DNA of 64,000 bases from Rhizobium rhododendri (GCF_007000325.2 NZ_CP117267.1:3645687-3709686), one strand, 5' to 3'; shown: positions 47,410-56,801, numbered from the stretch's first letter. Notes: generated from the letters alone by a model not told the origin. A program made the numbers and translations.

Positions 47410-48744
47410 ATGACTACGTCGACTGCAGCGAAGCCGAATGCCCTTCTGACGATTATCATCAGTATCGCCTGGCTTTTCGCCGCCTCCGCGGTGTTCGTCG
47501 AAACGGATGCCTATCGCTATGCATCGGCAGTTCTCGCCATCATTGCCCTGGTCCATTTCCTGAAGATGCCGAACCGGCCCGCTACAAACTGGCTTGGCTG
47601 GCTGTGCATGGCGTGGGGCATCTATGTCGCGGTCCGCTTCCTTCGCTTCTACATCATGACGCATCCGCACGAGAGCGGCGCATCCGAGTGGCTCTACGCT
47701 TTCCCGTTTTTCTTCCCGATCCTGGGTGTTGCCTTTTCGATGACGGAAGGGCGGATCGAGCGCATCGTCGCAGCGTTTTTCGCGGTCGCCCTGGTGATGC
47801 TCGCGGCCACCACCGGATACGTGCGGATATTTGCCGGCGAAACGGTCAAGCCCCTGATCATGAACAACCAGATCCACGGGGCGGTCGCCTGCGGCCTTAT
47901 CCTCTTGTCGGCCTATTTCTGGTGGCTTCACTACCTTTCCAACAGCGATGCGAAGCCGCTCCTGCGCCGATTTGGCCTTGTCGTCGCACCTGTAGTGATG
48001 ATCCTCTGTCTCATCGCAATCTATGGCGCAAAGTCCAAGGGCGTCTGGCTGGCGCTGACCCTGACGTTGCCGATTGCTGGATTGTTGTCCCTGACCTATC
48101 TGCGCCTGCGTACCGGGCTGATCACCATCGTCGCTGCATCCATCCTGCTCGGTTGTGGCGCCTATGCCGTACGCCACAATCTCAACAAGACGGCCGGGCC
48201 GACTGTCGATGCGGCGATTTCCATGCTTGAAGGTTTTCACGCGCGTCGCGACTTCAACGGGGTCGTGCTCGGCACCATCGATTCCCCGACGACACCCGTC
48301 TCGATGGATGAGCGTTTGCAGCTCTGGTACGACGCCGGAGAACTCATTTCCTCGGCGCCGGTGTTCGGCTGGGGAAGCAAGTGGGTCGACCAGTTGAATG
48401 CCGCGCGCTATCCGAATGTCAGGTACACGCTGTTCCACAACGGCTATCTCGAAATCCTGGTGCGCTTCGGTATCTTAGGCGCGGTTATCATGTCTGTCAT
48501 CCTCGGCGCGCTGTTCGTTTCGGTGTTTCGCGCCTTTCGCGCAGGCGTCATCCCGCGCGCCGCCTTCCACGTCTACACGGTCGGCCTGTTCTTCTTCGCT
48601 CTGACGCTACTCAGCAACTCGAACAACAGACTGGCGATCGGCGAAAGCCTGGCCCTCCTCAGTTCGGCCTTTGCCTGCTGGTGCAACATGCGAACCGCAC
48701 ACGACTACGATGCATTGCGGGAGGAGCCCGGCGCGAGAGGCTGA
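47410..48744 (+). CDS. O-antigen ligase/polymerase family membrane protein
   Basis: The 444-residue protein has about ten to twelve membrane helices and a large periplasmic loop ending in the Wzy_C signature RYTLFHNGYLEILVRFGILG, preceded by APVFGWGSKW. Members either ligate O-antigen to lipid A-core or polymerise repeat units; sequence alone does not separate these. AAGGG lies upstream of ATG 47407 and ATG 47410, with better spacing for the second. It follows the sugar transferase in the same direction after 189 bases. Confidence 0.87.
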   Translation: MTTSTAAKPNALLTIIISIAWLFAASAVFVETDAYRYASAVLAIIALVHFLKMPNRPATNWLGWLCMAWGIYVAVRFLRFYIMTHPHESGASEWLYAFPFFFPILGVAFSMTEGRIERIVAAFFAVALVMLAATTGYVRIFAGETVKPLIMNNQIHGAVACGLILLSAYFWWLHYLSNSDAKPLLRRFGLVVAPVVMILCLIAIYGAKSKGVWLALTLTLPIAGLLSLTYLRLRTGLITIVAASILLGCGAYAVRHNLNKTAGPTVDAAISMLEGFHARRDFNGVVLGTIDSPTTPVSMDERLQLWYDAGELISSAPVFGWGSKWVDQLNAARYPNVRYTLFHNGYLEILVRFGILGAVIMSVILGALFVSVFRAFRAGVIPRAAFHVYTVGLFFFALTLLSNSNNRLAIGESLALLSSAFACWCNMRTAHDYDALREEPGARG

Positions 48745-48813
48745 AAGTGCAACGCGCGAGCGAAGGATTGTCGCTGTCGGCATGCGAATATTCGAAAACT
48801 CTGCCGTTTGCTT

Positions 48814-48833
48814 AAAAGGGCAACCGCCCGTTT
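48814..48833 (+). terminator. Possible terminator after the O-antigen ligase gene
   Basis: AAAAGGGC (48814-48821) and GCCCGTTT (48826-48833) form a stem with one mismatch and a 4-base loop, followed by TTTAAT. It is 70 bases after the ligase stop. The T-run is short, so efficiency is doubtful. Confidence 0.35.
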
Positions 48834-48947
48834 AATCAAAACGCAATTGTTACCCGTCATGGTAAGAGCGTCCAGGCGCCGCCATCCGCCTGTCAACGTT
48901 CGGGTCATTCGCTGGCAACGCAGCCGCCTCGGCCGGCAGGAGTTTTG

Positions 48948-49427
48948 ATGAACATCGTCCACAAGCAATCGCATTCGAGCGGCGATACCCTCGAAATCCT
49001 CTCCTTCCACCTCAATGGCCAGGAATTTTGCGTACGCACGACGGCCATTCGCGAGATCCGCGGCTGGGATGCCGCAACGCCGATCCCCCATTCGCCGGCG
49101 GAGGTCATGGGCGTGATGAACTTGCGCGGCACGGTGATCCCGATCATCGACCTTTCGCTCAAGCTCGGCATGAAAAGCACCGTGCCAACCGAGCGCAGTG
49201 CCATCGTGGTCGCCGAAATCAACGAAACATCGATGGGCCTGATCGTCGACAGCGTATCCGATATCCTCACCATCGATGCCGCCCTGCTGCAACCGGTTCC
49301 CGACATGAACGTCCCCGGCGGCACGAGCTATTCCGATGGCATCATCGCTCAGGATAGCGGCATGATCTGCTTTCTCAATCTTGAGCGCATGTTCGAAGCA
49401 TCCGGACTGGAAAACCTCGCCGCCTGA
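48948..49427 (+). CDS. cheW: CheW-type chemotaxis coupling protein
   Basis: The 159-residue protein is a single CheW domain: LEILSFHLNGQEFCVRTTAIREI, the NLRGTVIPIIDLSLKLG core and MGLIVDSVSDILTID. CheW couples chemoreceptors to the CheA kinase. It stands alone here without cheA, cheY or a receptor gene, so it is an orphan copy that may serve a distant chemotaxis or chemosensory cluster. AGGAG lies 5 bases before ATG 48948. Confidence 0.93.
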   Translation: MNIVHKQSHSSGDTLEILSFHLNGQEFCVRTTAIREIRGWDAATPIPHSPAEVMGVMNLRGTVIPIIDLSLKLGMKSTVPTERSAIVVAEINETSMGLIVDSVSDILTIDAALLQPVPDMNVPGGTSYSDGIIAQDSGMICFLNLERMFEASGLENLAA

Positions 49428-49492
49428 GCCGGCGGCTGACGACATCTGTGTTCGGTGACTTGCCCTGGTTGCCCCGGCTGATGGTCGACAGG

Positions 49493-49521
49493 TTGACATC
49501 AGGGCCACCGAACCCTATCTA
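49493..49521 (+). promoter_or_regulatory. Sigma-70-type promoter of the cold-shock gene
   Basis: TTGACA (49493-49498) and TATCTA (49516-49521) are separated by 17 bases. Transcription would start near 49528, leaving a leader of about 135 bases before the cspA ATG, the length typical of cold-shock mRNAs whose folding controls translation. Confidence 0.65.
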
Positions 49522-49662
49522 AAGGTTGTCGATATTGCTTGTCTGACTTTTGTTATTGCGCGCATCTTGCGTGCCCTGGACGAACTTCCTTTCAAAATCG
49601 GGACTTCACCTCGCGGCGCTTTTTGCGCGGCGATCCTTCAAATTACATGAAAGGGTTTCGTC

Positions 49663-49872
49663 ATGGCCACTGGCACAGTTAAATGGTTTAATTCCACAAA
49701 GGGCTTCGGCTTCATTCAGCCTGACAACGGCGATGCCGATGTTTTCGTTCACATCTCGGCCGTCGAACGCGCTGGCATGCGCGAAATCGTCGAAGGCCAG
49801 AAGCTCTCCTACGAGCTTGAGCGCGACAACAAGTCGGGCAAGATGTCCGCCGCTCAGCTTCAGGCTGCTTAA
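49663..49872 (+). CDS. cspA: Cold-shock protein CspA family
   Basis: The 69-residue protein is a complete cold-shock domain with [16 protein letters not shown] (RNP1 KGFGFI) and DVFVHIS (RNP2). It binds single-stranded RNA and DNA as an RNA chaperone. AAAGGG lies 8 bases before ATG 49663. A long leader and a strong terminator flank it, so it is monocistronic. Confidence 0.96.
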   Translation: MATGTVKWFNSTKGFGFIQPDNGDADVFVHISAVERAGMREIVEGQKLSYELERDNKSGKMSAAQLQAA

Positions 49873-49926
49873 AGGTCTTTCTGTCCCGGCGGCGACAACG
49901 TAGCCGGGGCATGAACACCATCGGAA

Positions 49927-49953
49927 GGTCAGGCAATATGCCTGGCCTTTTTT
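49927..49953 (+). terminator. Strong intrinsic terminator after cspA
   Basis: GGTCAGGCA (49927-49935) pairs with TGCCTGGCC (49939-49947) over 9 bases with one G-T pair and a 3-base loop, followed directly by TTTTTT (49948-49953). It lies 54 bases after the cspA stop. Confidence 0.9.
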
Positions 49954-50098
49954 GGTTGCAGTCGGTCTTCTCGCTGCAGGCAAACCCCTTCGTGTCCAGG
50001 CATCTCGAGCCGACACGCGCCAGCCTCCCGATCTAACCAAACAATCTGTACCGGCAACTTCATCCGAAACGGGTGACGATTGCGGCATTGGAGATATC

Positions 50099-50341
50099 AT
50101 GCGCCCTACACGATGGAGCGAAATCGTCACGCTGACGGTCAAGCCAGGCGAACTCATAACCCTCAAGAACCCTGCTGAAGCGCTCGAGTTTCTGGACGGC
50201 CCATGGCCGGGCAGTCCCGGTCCACGCCATGCCGCTGCGCGCCGCTTTTGCCGCGCTGCTCTTGCTGGCAACAAGGATTCGGAAGACGCCCGCAAGGTCT
50301 TTGTCGAGGCAGCCCAGGAGGCCAACCTCAAGCCTCGCTGA
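50099..50341 (+). CDS. DUF982 domain protein (80 residues)
   Basis: The short protein matches DUF982, a rhizobial family of unknown function, by IVTLTVKPGELITLKNPAEALEFL, a PGPRHAAARRFCRAAL segment and DARKVFVEAAQEANL. It is probably cytoplasmic and helical in its second half. GGAG lies 5 bases before ATG 50099, which decides the start. It stands alone between the cold-shock gene and the MacA-type gene. Confidence 0.78.
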   Translation: MRPTRWSEIVTLTVKPGELITLKNPAEALEFLDGPWPGSPGPRHAAARRFCRAALAGNKDSEDARKVFVEAAQEANLKPR

Positions 50342-50537
50342 TTTCGAAGCCATATCCAGCGGATCGTCGCATGAACCATGCGGCAATCCCTAAAAAATAC
50401 CAGTCCGGACACTTTTGGAAATATTCGGAAAAACGCCGTTCGCCGATGGATGTTATGCCCGGCGCAATGGAGAGTTTGATGATCCGATTGCTGCAGCCTG
50501 CCTGTCCCGCCTTTGACGTCGACGGGGAGAATTCCTG

Positions 50538-51749
50538 ATGCGCCGTGCACTTTTATTCGTGCTCCTGCCGCTGCTGATCGTCGCTTCGGCAGCCTTCGTC
50601 TTTCGCGGCCGGCTGTTTGCGGCCGACGGACCGTCTTTCATCGTGGCCGCGGTGACGCGCGGCGATGTCGAGGAGACAGTTCTTGCCTCTGGCACCTTCA
50701 AGCCAGCGCAGATGGTGGCCGTTGGTGCGCAGGTTTCCGGCCGTATCACCGCCCTCAATGTCAAGCTTGGCGATACGGTGCAGAAAGGTGCGCTGGTTGC
50801 CGAGATCGATTCGGTCACCCAGAGAAACGAACTTCGCACGGCGCAGGCTTCCCTTGCCAACGTCAAGGCGCAGCGCGACGAGAGCGAGGCGGATCTTGAA
50901 AACGCCGAGATAACGCTAGCCCGCCAGCGGGCGATGTTTGCCAAGCAGGCCGGCCCGAAGTCCGACCTCGACAGTGCCGTCGCAACCGTCAAGAAAACGA
51001 CCGCCGAGATCGCAGCTCTCGATGCCCAGATCACCTCTGCCCAGGTCGCCGTCGAGACAGCAGAGGCGAACCTTGCCTATACCCATATCACCGCGCCGAT
51101 GGATGGCACCGTTCTGGCGATCGTCAATCAGCAGGGCCAGACCGTCAACGCTGCACAGTCGGCTCCGACCATTGTCATTCTCGGCCAATTGCAGACGATG
51201 ACGGTGCGGGCCGAAATTTCGGAAGCCGATGTCGTCAAGGTCAAGGTCGGCCAGGCGATCGACTTCACCATCCTCGGCGATCCCGGAACGATCCACCGTA
51301 CGGTGTTGCAGTCTATCGAGCCGGCGCCCGAATCGATCACCAGCGACAGCAGCATCAGTTCGTCGAGCACGACATCGAGTTCGTCCACCACTTCGTCGAC
51401 ATCGACCTCTGCGATCTACTACAACGGCATCTTCGATGTTCCCAATCCCGACGGCCGCTTCCGGACCTATATGTCCGCCGAGGTTCACATCGTGCTGGGC
51501 TCGGCGCGCGGCGTCCTCACCATACCTTCGGCAGCCTTGGGCGCCATGGGCGCGGATGGCCAGTACGATGTGCAGGTCGCCGCAACCGACAATTCGACGT
51601 CGATGCGCAAGGTGAAGATCGGTCTCAACAACAATGTCAGCGCCGAGGTCCAGTCCGGGCTGTCGGAGGGCGAGCGGGTCGTCGTCGGCGAGAGAAGTGC
51701 CACCCAGGCGACAACGAAAATGGGCGGGCCGCCACCGATGGGACTTTAG
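50538..51749 (+). CDS. macA: MacA-type periplasmic adaptor of an ABC exporter
   Basis: The 403-residue membrane-fusion protein has an N-terminal membrane anchor (about 3-28), a lipoyl-like segment VGAQVSGRITALNVKLGDTVQKG, a coiled-coil hairpin (about 95-180), the second lipoyl half THITAPMDGTVLAI and a beta-barrel with AIYYNGIFDVPNPDGRFRTYM. It links the MacB-type transporter to an outer-membrane channel. Unusually, residues 268-291 are an almost pure Ser/Thr run inserted before AIYYN. macB follows after 3 bases. Confidence 0.9.
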   Translation: MRRALLFVLLPLLIVASAAFVFRGRLFAADGPSFIVAAVTRGDVEETVLASGTFKPAQMVAVGAQVSGRITALNVKLGDTVQKGALVAEIDSVTQRNELRTAQASLANVKAQRDESEADLENAEITLARQRAMFAKQAGPKSDLDSAVATVKKTTAEIAALDAQITSAQVAVETAEANLAYTHITAPMDGTVLAIVNQQGQTVNAAQSAPTIVILGQLQTMTVRAEISEADVVKVKVGQAIDFTILGDPGTIHRTVLQSIEPAPESITSDSSISSSSTTSSSSTTSSTSTSAIYYNGIFDVPNPDGRFRTYMSAEVHIVLGSARGVLTIPSAALGAMGADGQYDVQVAATDNSTSMRKVKIGLNNNVSAEVQSGLSEGERVVVGERSATQATTKMGGPPPMGL

Positions 51750-51752
51750 GCC

Positions 51753-53714
51753 ATGGCCGAGCCAATCATCCGGCTAACCGATCTCAGGCGTGACTACCTT
51801 TCGGGCGACAGCACGATCAGCGTCCTCAAGGAGATCAACCTGTCGATCGAGGAGGGCGAGATGATCGCCATCGTCGGTCCCTCGGGGTCCGGCAAGTCGA
51901 CGCTGATGAATATTCTGGGGCTGCTCGACAGGCCGACGTCGGGGACATATGCCGTCGCCGGCCAATCGACGCAAACGCTCGACAGCGATGCCCTTTCGAA
52001 GCTGCGCCGCGAGCATTTCGGGTTTATCTTCCAGCGCTATCACCTGCTGTCCGAACTGACCGCTCTCGGCAATGTCGAAGTCCCGGCCATCTACGCCGGC
52101 CAGTCATCTGCGCGCAGCATCCGCGCGCGGGAACTGCTTGTGCGGCTTGGTCTTGGAGATCGTCTCGGTCACAGGCCCGGCCAGCTTTCCGGCGGCCAGC
52201 AGCAGCGTGTCTCTATAGCCCGGGCGTTGATGAACAACGGCAACGTCATCCTCGCCGACGAGCCCACTGGCGCGCTCGACAGGCAGAGCGGTGGAGATGT
52301 CCTGCGCATTCTCAACGAGTTGAATGCCGAAGGCCATACGGTCATCATCGTCACCCACGACATGTCGGTCGCGGCCCACGCCAATCGCATCATCGAAATT
52401 TCCGACGGCTGCATCGTCGCCGATCGTCCTTCGGAAAAGGCTGCGTTGCCAACAGGCCCGGTATCCGCGATGGCGAGACCGGCACCGCAATCCGGCCCCG
52501 GCTGGCGGGCTGGCCTCGCCAGTCTGCGCGAAGCCTTCATCATGGCTGTTCTGGCGCTCAAGGCGCACCGGCTGCGCACTTTCCTGACGATGCTCGGGAT
52601 CATCATCGGCATTGCCGCGGTCGTCTGCGTCGTCGCCCTGGGGCAGGGAACGCAGCAGAAGGTGCTTTCCAATATTAGTGGCCTCGGCACCAACACGCTG
52701 GAGATATTTCCGGGCAAGGGTTTTGGCGATCCCCGCGCCGGTCGCATCAAGACCCTGGTGGTCTCGGATGCCAACGCGTTGAGGCAGCTGAGCTATGTCG
52801 CGGCGGTGACGCCCACGGTTTCGACCAGCACCACCGTGCGGTTCGGCGCCAAGGAGGCCAATGCCCTGGTGAACGGCGTCGGCGACCAGTATTTTGTAGC
52901 CAAGGGCTCGAAGCTGACGAAAGGCCGGTTCTTCGATGACAGGGATGTCCGGGACATCACCCAGAACGCCGTCATCGACCAGAACACCGCATCGTCGCTG
53001 TTCGACCATACGGGGCTTGATCCGGTAGGCCAGATCATCCTGGTCGGCAAGACGCCGATCCGCGTCATCGGCGTCATTGCCATGCAGCAGGGCGGGTTCG
53101 GCTCCAGCGACAACCTGTCGGTCTATCTGCCCTATACCAGCGTCCAGGCACGCTTTCTCGGCGATATGTCGTTGCGCAGCATCACCGTGCGGGTGTCCGA
53201 CGATGCATCGAGCTCGGTTGCAGAAGATGCCATCACGCAATTTCTGAAACGTCGCCACGCGGCGCAGGACTTCTCCATTCTGAACACGGACGACATCCGC
53301 AAGACGATCACCGCCACGGCCGAGACCCTGACGCTGCTGGTGGCGGCCATCGCCGTCATTTCCCTGCTCGTCGGCGGTATCGGGGTGATGAATATCATGC
53401 TGGTGTCGGTGTCCGAGCGGGTGGGTGAAATCGGCGTGCGGATGGCCGTCGGCGCCCGGCGCAAGGATATTCTCCAGCAATTCCTGATCGAAGCCGTGAT
53501 TGTCTGTGCGCTCGGCGGCGCATTAGGCATTGCCACCGCGATGACCTTCGGCGCGGTCTTCAATGCGATCAGTACCAATTTCTCGCTGATCTATTCCGAT
53601 GGCTCGATCGTGCTGGCGCTCGGCTTTTCATGCCTGATCGGCGTGGTGTTCGGCTTCATGCCGGCGCGCAACGCCTCGCTGCTGGATCCTGTCGCGGCGC
53701 TGGCGCGCGATTGA
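51753..53714 (+). CDS. macB: MacB-type ABC exporter (fused ATPase and FtsX-like permease)
   Basis: The 653-residue protein has an N-terminal ATPase domain with intact Walker A G42-P-S-G-S-G-K-S-T50, signature LSGGQQQRVSIARAL, Walker B VILADEPTGALD and H-loop VTHDMS. After a linker (about 230-260) come the first membrane helix, the large periplasmic MacB_PCD domain and three C-terminal FtsX helices including GGIGVMNIMLVSVSERVGEIG. It exports macrolides, toxins or peptides from the periplasm by mechanotransmission. No TolC-like gene is adjacent. Confidence 0.94.
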   Translation: MAEPIIRLTDLRRDYLSGDSTISVLKEINLSIEEGEMIAIVGPSGSGKSTLMNILGLLDRPTSGTYAVAGQSTQTLDSDALSKLRREHFGFIFQRYHLLSELTALGNVEVPAIYAGQSSARSIRARELLVRLGLGDRLGHRPGQLSGGQQQRVSIARALMNNGNVILADEPTGALDRQSGGDVLRILNELNAEGHTVIIVTHDMSVAAHANRIIEISDGCIVADRPSEKAALPTGPVSAMARPAPQSGPGWRAGLASLREAFIMAVLALKAHRLRTFLTMLGIIIGIAAVVCVVALGQGTQQKVLSNISGLGTNTLEIFPGKGFGDPRAGRIKTLVVSDANALRQLSYVAAVTPTVSTSTTVRFGAKEANALVNGVGDQYFVAKGSKLTKGRFFDDRDVRDITQNAVIDQNTASSLFDHTGLDPVGQIILVGKTPIRVIGVIAMQQGGFGSSDNLSVYLPYTSVQARFLGDMSLRSITVRVSDDASSSVAEDAITQFLKRRHAAQDFSILNTDDIRKTITATAETLTLLVAAIAVISLLVGGIGVMNIMLVSVSERVGEIGVRMAVGARRKDILQQFLIEAVIVCALGGALGIATAMTFGAVFNAISTNFSLIYSDGSIVLALGFSCLIGVVFGFMPARNASLLDPVAALARD

Positions 53715-54101
53715 CGCGAGGTGTCTGCGGCTTTCCAGGAAAAAGCCAGCTTCGCCAAGATGTGGGGCATGGTGACGAAGCTGGCCGATCGATGCTAATC
53801 AGGAAGCAGCGAACCACCAAAATTTACAGCACTGCGCGGCAGAAACATTTCCAAGCATTGCTGAAAGAAGGTCATTCTGCGGAAATTGGTGTCTCAATAT
53901 GCCCGCCTCTTTCTCTGTTGACCCGACATGCGTTCATGACAGGTGTCGCTGCTGGTTAAGTAATTGATTTAAATGACTAATAATCAATATCCGGAGGCGC
54001 GTCGAAAGTGCGGTTGCAAAGGAGCCAAAACGGGCCGTTTACCACCGCTTAATTGAACGCGCGCGAACGTGATGTCTCAATTCATCACGGGGGATAGCAT
54101 C
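53715..54101 (+). other. 387-base intergenic region, AT-rich in part
   Basis: No coding frame with convincing codon use is present. The centre (about 53950-53990) is unusually AT-rich for this window. An inverted repeat AAACGG-g-CCGTTT lies at 54028-54040, about 60 bases before the next gene, and could be an operator or leader hairpin. Confidence 0.45.
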
Positions 54102-54572
54102 ATGGTCAGCGCGGTTTCGAGTTCCACAATCTCGCTCTTTACGGCATCAACGACGTCTTCTTCGTCTTCCTCCTCGTCTACCGGCGCGAGCGACGAGACG
54201 ACCATCAAGGCCCAGATCGCGGCCAAGAAAGCGGAGCTAGCCGATACAAAGGATGCCGACGATGCCAAGACGTTGAAAGCGGATATCGCGACATTGCAGG
54301 CAAAGCTCGATAAGATCGAAGCCGCAGCCACCGCAAGCGCCCAGTCCGGCACGGCTGCTGGCGGCAAATCTGGCGGCACACAGCCATCCGCCACTGCGGG
54401 TCCGGCTCAATCTGGTGCGTCCGCCAAGGCAACACCGTCCGATAGTGCAACGGCAAACAGCACCAGCGCGGACGACGAGGCATCATCGCCGATGTCCGGC
54501 GAAAGCGACCGCATCGGCACCACCAACTTCACCGCCGATACAAGCTTCGGCCAGCGCACGGCCTACCTCTGA
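54102..54572 (+). CDS. Ser/Thr/Ala-rich hypothetical protein (156 residues)
   Basis: I do not recognise a family. The product starts MVSAVSSSTISLFTAS followed by a poly-Ser stretch, then a charged coiled-coil-like helix IKAQIAAKKAELADTKDADD continuing to about residue 80, then a Gly/Ser/Ala/Pro-rich low-complexity tail ending in DTSFGQRTAYL. No signal peptide or membrane helix is seen. GGGGG lies about 8 bases before ATG 54102; ATG 54072 and GTG 54069 are alternatives. The low complexity makes codon-based support weak, but the helix region argues for a real protein. Confidence 0.55.
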   Translation: MVSAVSSSTISLFTASTTSSSSSSSSTGASDETTIKAQIAAKKAELADTKDADDAKTLKADIATLQAKLDKIEAAATASAQSGTAAGGKSGGTQPSATAGPAQSGASAKATPSDSATANSTSADDEASSPMSGESDRIGTTNFTADTSFGQRTAYL

Positions 54573-54598
54573 AATGGCAGTGTGTGGGGCAGTGGGCC

Positions 54599-55870
54599 CT
54601 AGGACTGCGCCTCCTGTAAGGCGGTCGCCTTGAATGTGATCACCTGAGCAAGGCCGCCTGTGGTTCTGTTGCGAACCGCAATCTCGCCATCGAAGCGGGA
54701 AATGATTTCCTTGGCGATTGCCATCCCAAGCCCTGCGCCAGGGAAGGATTTCTGCCGGGCGATGTCGATCCGGAAGAACGGCTCGAACACCTGGCTCAGT
54801 CGCTCCTCGGGGATGCCCGAGCCCGTGTCGTTGATCTCGACCTTGGCAATGCCATTGGTCTCGGTCACCGAAACGGTGGCGGATTCACCGTGGGTAGCAG
54901 CATTGATCAGCAGGTTTCTTAGCGCACGCGTCAGGGCCAGCGGCCCGACACGCACAATCGTCTGCTCTGTCGTTGCTACCGAGACATCCATGCCGATTGC
55001 CGCGAGTTCGTCGACGATATCCGTGACGACAAGATCCAGCCTGATGTCCTGAAGGCTGTCGTGATTGACTTCTTCCCGCACCAGGCCGATCGCGCTGTCG
55101 GCGATCTGGTCGAGTTCCTCCAGGTCGGCAAGCCATTTCCGGCGCTCGATATCGTCGGCGATGAACTCGGCACGCAAGCGCATCCGGGTCATCGGCGTTC
55201 TAAGGTCATGTCCGGCTGCAGCGACCAGCCGCATGCGGCTTTCCGTGGCGCTCTTGACCTTGGCCGACAACCGGTTCAGCACCTGCGCCGTCACGCGGAT
55301 TTCGCCAGGACCTGTTTCCGGTACATGCGGCAGCGTTCCATCGGGGCCGATCTCGCCCAGCACTTTCTCCAGCAGGCGCAGCGGCTTGATGATTTTCGAG
55401 GCAGCGACGATGGAGATCACGACGCTACCGGCGACTATGAGGCTGAGCCAGCCGATGAGAATTTTCCAGCCGCCGGGCGGCGGGCCGAAATTCGGCATCG
55501 GCACCAGTAGCCATTTTCCGCTGGCAAGCTTGATCGATGCCGTTGTGCCGGCTGTCTCATCCTGTCTGGTGACGAAGGCTTCCAGCGGCTCGCCGGTACG
55601 GCTCAGTCCTTCCGTCAGGAAATTGGAAAAGCGCTCATCGCGCTCACCTGCGGCAGGTTCATCAGAGATCACCATGCCGCGGGATGCCGCTTCTTCAGCG
55701 TTGTGCTCGGCGACATTGGCAAGCCAGTGCATCTGCCGCGCCACGGGGTCCATGGTCTCCTCAGGCCTGGGCCCACGCATGACAAGTGCTGCGGCCAGCG
55801 ACGAGGTGATGACGACCAGCACGATTGCGGTCACCAGCAGTAGTGCAAGGCGCGTACCGAGCGATTTCAT
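54599..55870 (-). CDS. HAMP-containing sensor histidine kinase
   Basis: The 423-residue kinase has two membrane helices (about 9-31 and 136-158) enclosing a periplasmic domain of about 100 residues, a HAMP linker, the H box AAGHDLRTPMTRM (H221), the N box NLLINAATHG, and G boxes NDTGSGIPEERL and FPGAGLGMAIAKEI. It phosphorylates the response regulator encoded immediately upstream (ATGA overlap). The organisation is like EnvZ and OmpB-type kinases. The signal is not evident; the nearby MacAB exporter is a possible target. Confidence 0.93.
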   Translation of the reverse strand: MKSLGTRLALLLVTAIVLVVITSSLAAALVMRGPRPEETMDPVARQMHWLANVAEHNAEEAASRGMVISDEPAAGERDERFSNFLTEGLSRTGEPLEAFVTRQDETAGTTASIKLASGKWLLVPMPNFGPPPGGWKILIGWLSLIVAGSVVISIVAASKIIKPLRLLEKVLGEIGPDGTLPHVPETGPGEIRVTAQVLNRLSAKVKSATESRMRLVAAAGHDLRTPMTRMRLRAEFIADDIERRKWLADLEELDQIADSAIGLVREEVNHDSLQDIRLDLVVTDIVDELAAIGMDVSVATTEQTIVRVGPLALTRALRNLLINAATHGESATVSVTETNGIAKVEINDTGSGIPEERLSQVFEPFFRIDIARQKSFPGAGLGMAIAKEIISRFDGEIAVRNRTTGGLAQVITFKATALQEAQS

Positions 55871-56598
55871 GCCTCGCCCTTTACGGCTGTCACCGGAACG
55901 ACGAGCTGGTAGCCGCCGTTGCGGATCGTTCGGAAAATCGGCATCTCCGGCGTCTCGCCGAGTTTTCGCCTGAGGCGGCTCATCAGAACGTCGATCGACC
56001 GGTCAGCCGGATCGCGGTCACGGCCCTGGGTGACATCGAGTAGTTGGTCACGTGACAAGAGGCGCCCGGAACGCTCTAGGAATGCCTTCAGCAGGTCGAA
56101 CTCGGCGCCGGTCAGGCCGATGATCTCGCCGGTGTCCCGGGTCACACGCCGCAACTGCGGATCGAGCTTCATGCCTGCGAACTCGTAACTCTGGCGCTGG
56201 GGCTCGGTTTCTGCTTCGTCGTTGGAACGGCGCAACACGGCGCGGATGCGGGCGGCCAGCTCGCGTGGATTGAAAGGCTTGCCGAGATAGTCGTCGGCAC
56301 CAATCTCCAGGCCGAGAATCCGGTCGATGTCTTCCTTCAGCGCCGTCAGCAGGATTACCGGCACCCGCGGCCGTCGGCCCCAGAGATCGCGGCAAAGGTC
56401 GAGCCCGGAGCCATCCGGAAGCATGACGTCGAGAACCAGCAGATCGGGGGTGCGGCGGCTCATCGCCTCGTTACAGCCGCGCAGATCGCCAGCCGTCGAT
56501 ACCCTGAACCCCTGCTCTTCGAGATAACGGCTGAGCAGCGTCCGGATTTCATGGTCGTCGTCGACGATGAGGATGTCGGGGGAAGCATTGTTGTTCAT
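55867..56598 (-). CDS. OmpR-family response regulator
   Basis: The 243-residue regulator has a receiver domain with acidic pocket DDDHE, phospho-acceptor D57 in LLVLDVMLPDGSG and the conserved Thr/Lys in LLTALKED and YLGKPFNPREL, then a winged-helix DNA-binding domain (GAEFDLLKAFLERSGRLLSRDQLL, RSIDVLMSRLRRKLG). ATG 56598 is chosen over TTG 56604. It is the first gene of the two-component operon. Confidence 0.95.
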   Translation of the reverse strand: MNNNASPDILIVDDDHEIRTLLSRYLEEQGFRVSTAGDLRGCNEAMSRRTPDLLVLDVMLPDGSGLDLCRDLWGRRPRVPVILLTALKEDIDRILGLEIGADDYLGKPFNPRELAARIRAVLRRSNDEAETEPQRQSYEFAGMKLDPQLRRVTRDTGEIIGLTGAEFDLLKAFLERSGRLLSRDQLLDVTQGRDRDPADRSIDVLMSRLRRKLGETPEMPIFRTIRNGGYQLVVPVTAVKGEA

Positions 56599-56801
56599 GA
56601 TCAAAAATCCAGTTCAGCAAAGCTTTATACAAACCGGGCGGTATGAGAAGGGCATCGACAACTGCGGCCAGCCAGAAAATAGCCCGGACGGCCAGGTTCA
56701 CAAAAAATCCTTTTGCGAGAAAAGTTCAGACATCTAGGGAAAGGTGCCGTTCACACGCCATGGTTAGCGTCTGCACCATAGAAGCGAATCAAGGAGCGGA
56801 A

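Noticed and set aside
47331..48230. Alternative-frame rightward open frame inside the O-antigen ligase gene
   Set aside because: Composition is Arg/Pro/His-rich while the overlapping frame gives clean membrane helices and the Wzy_C motif.
54077..54394. Leftward frame opposite the Ser-rich orphan gene
   Set aside because: Its sequence is dictated by the complementary low-complexity repeat and it has no start signal.
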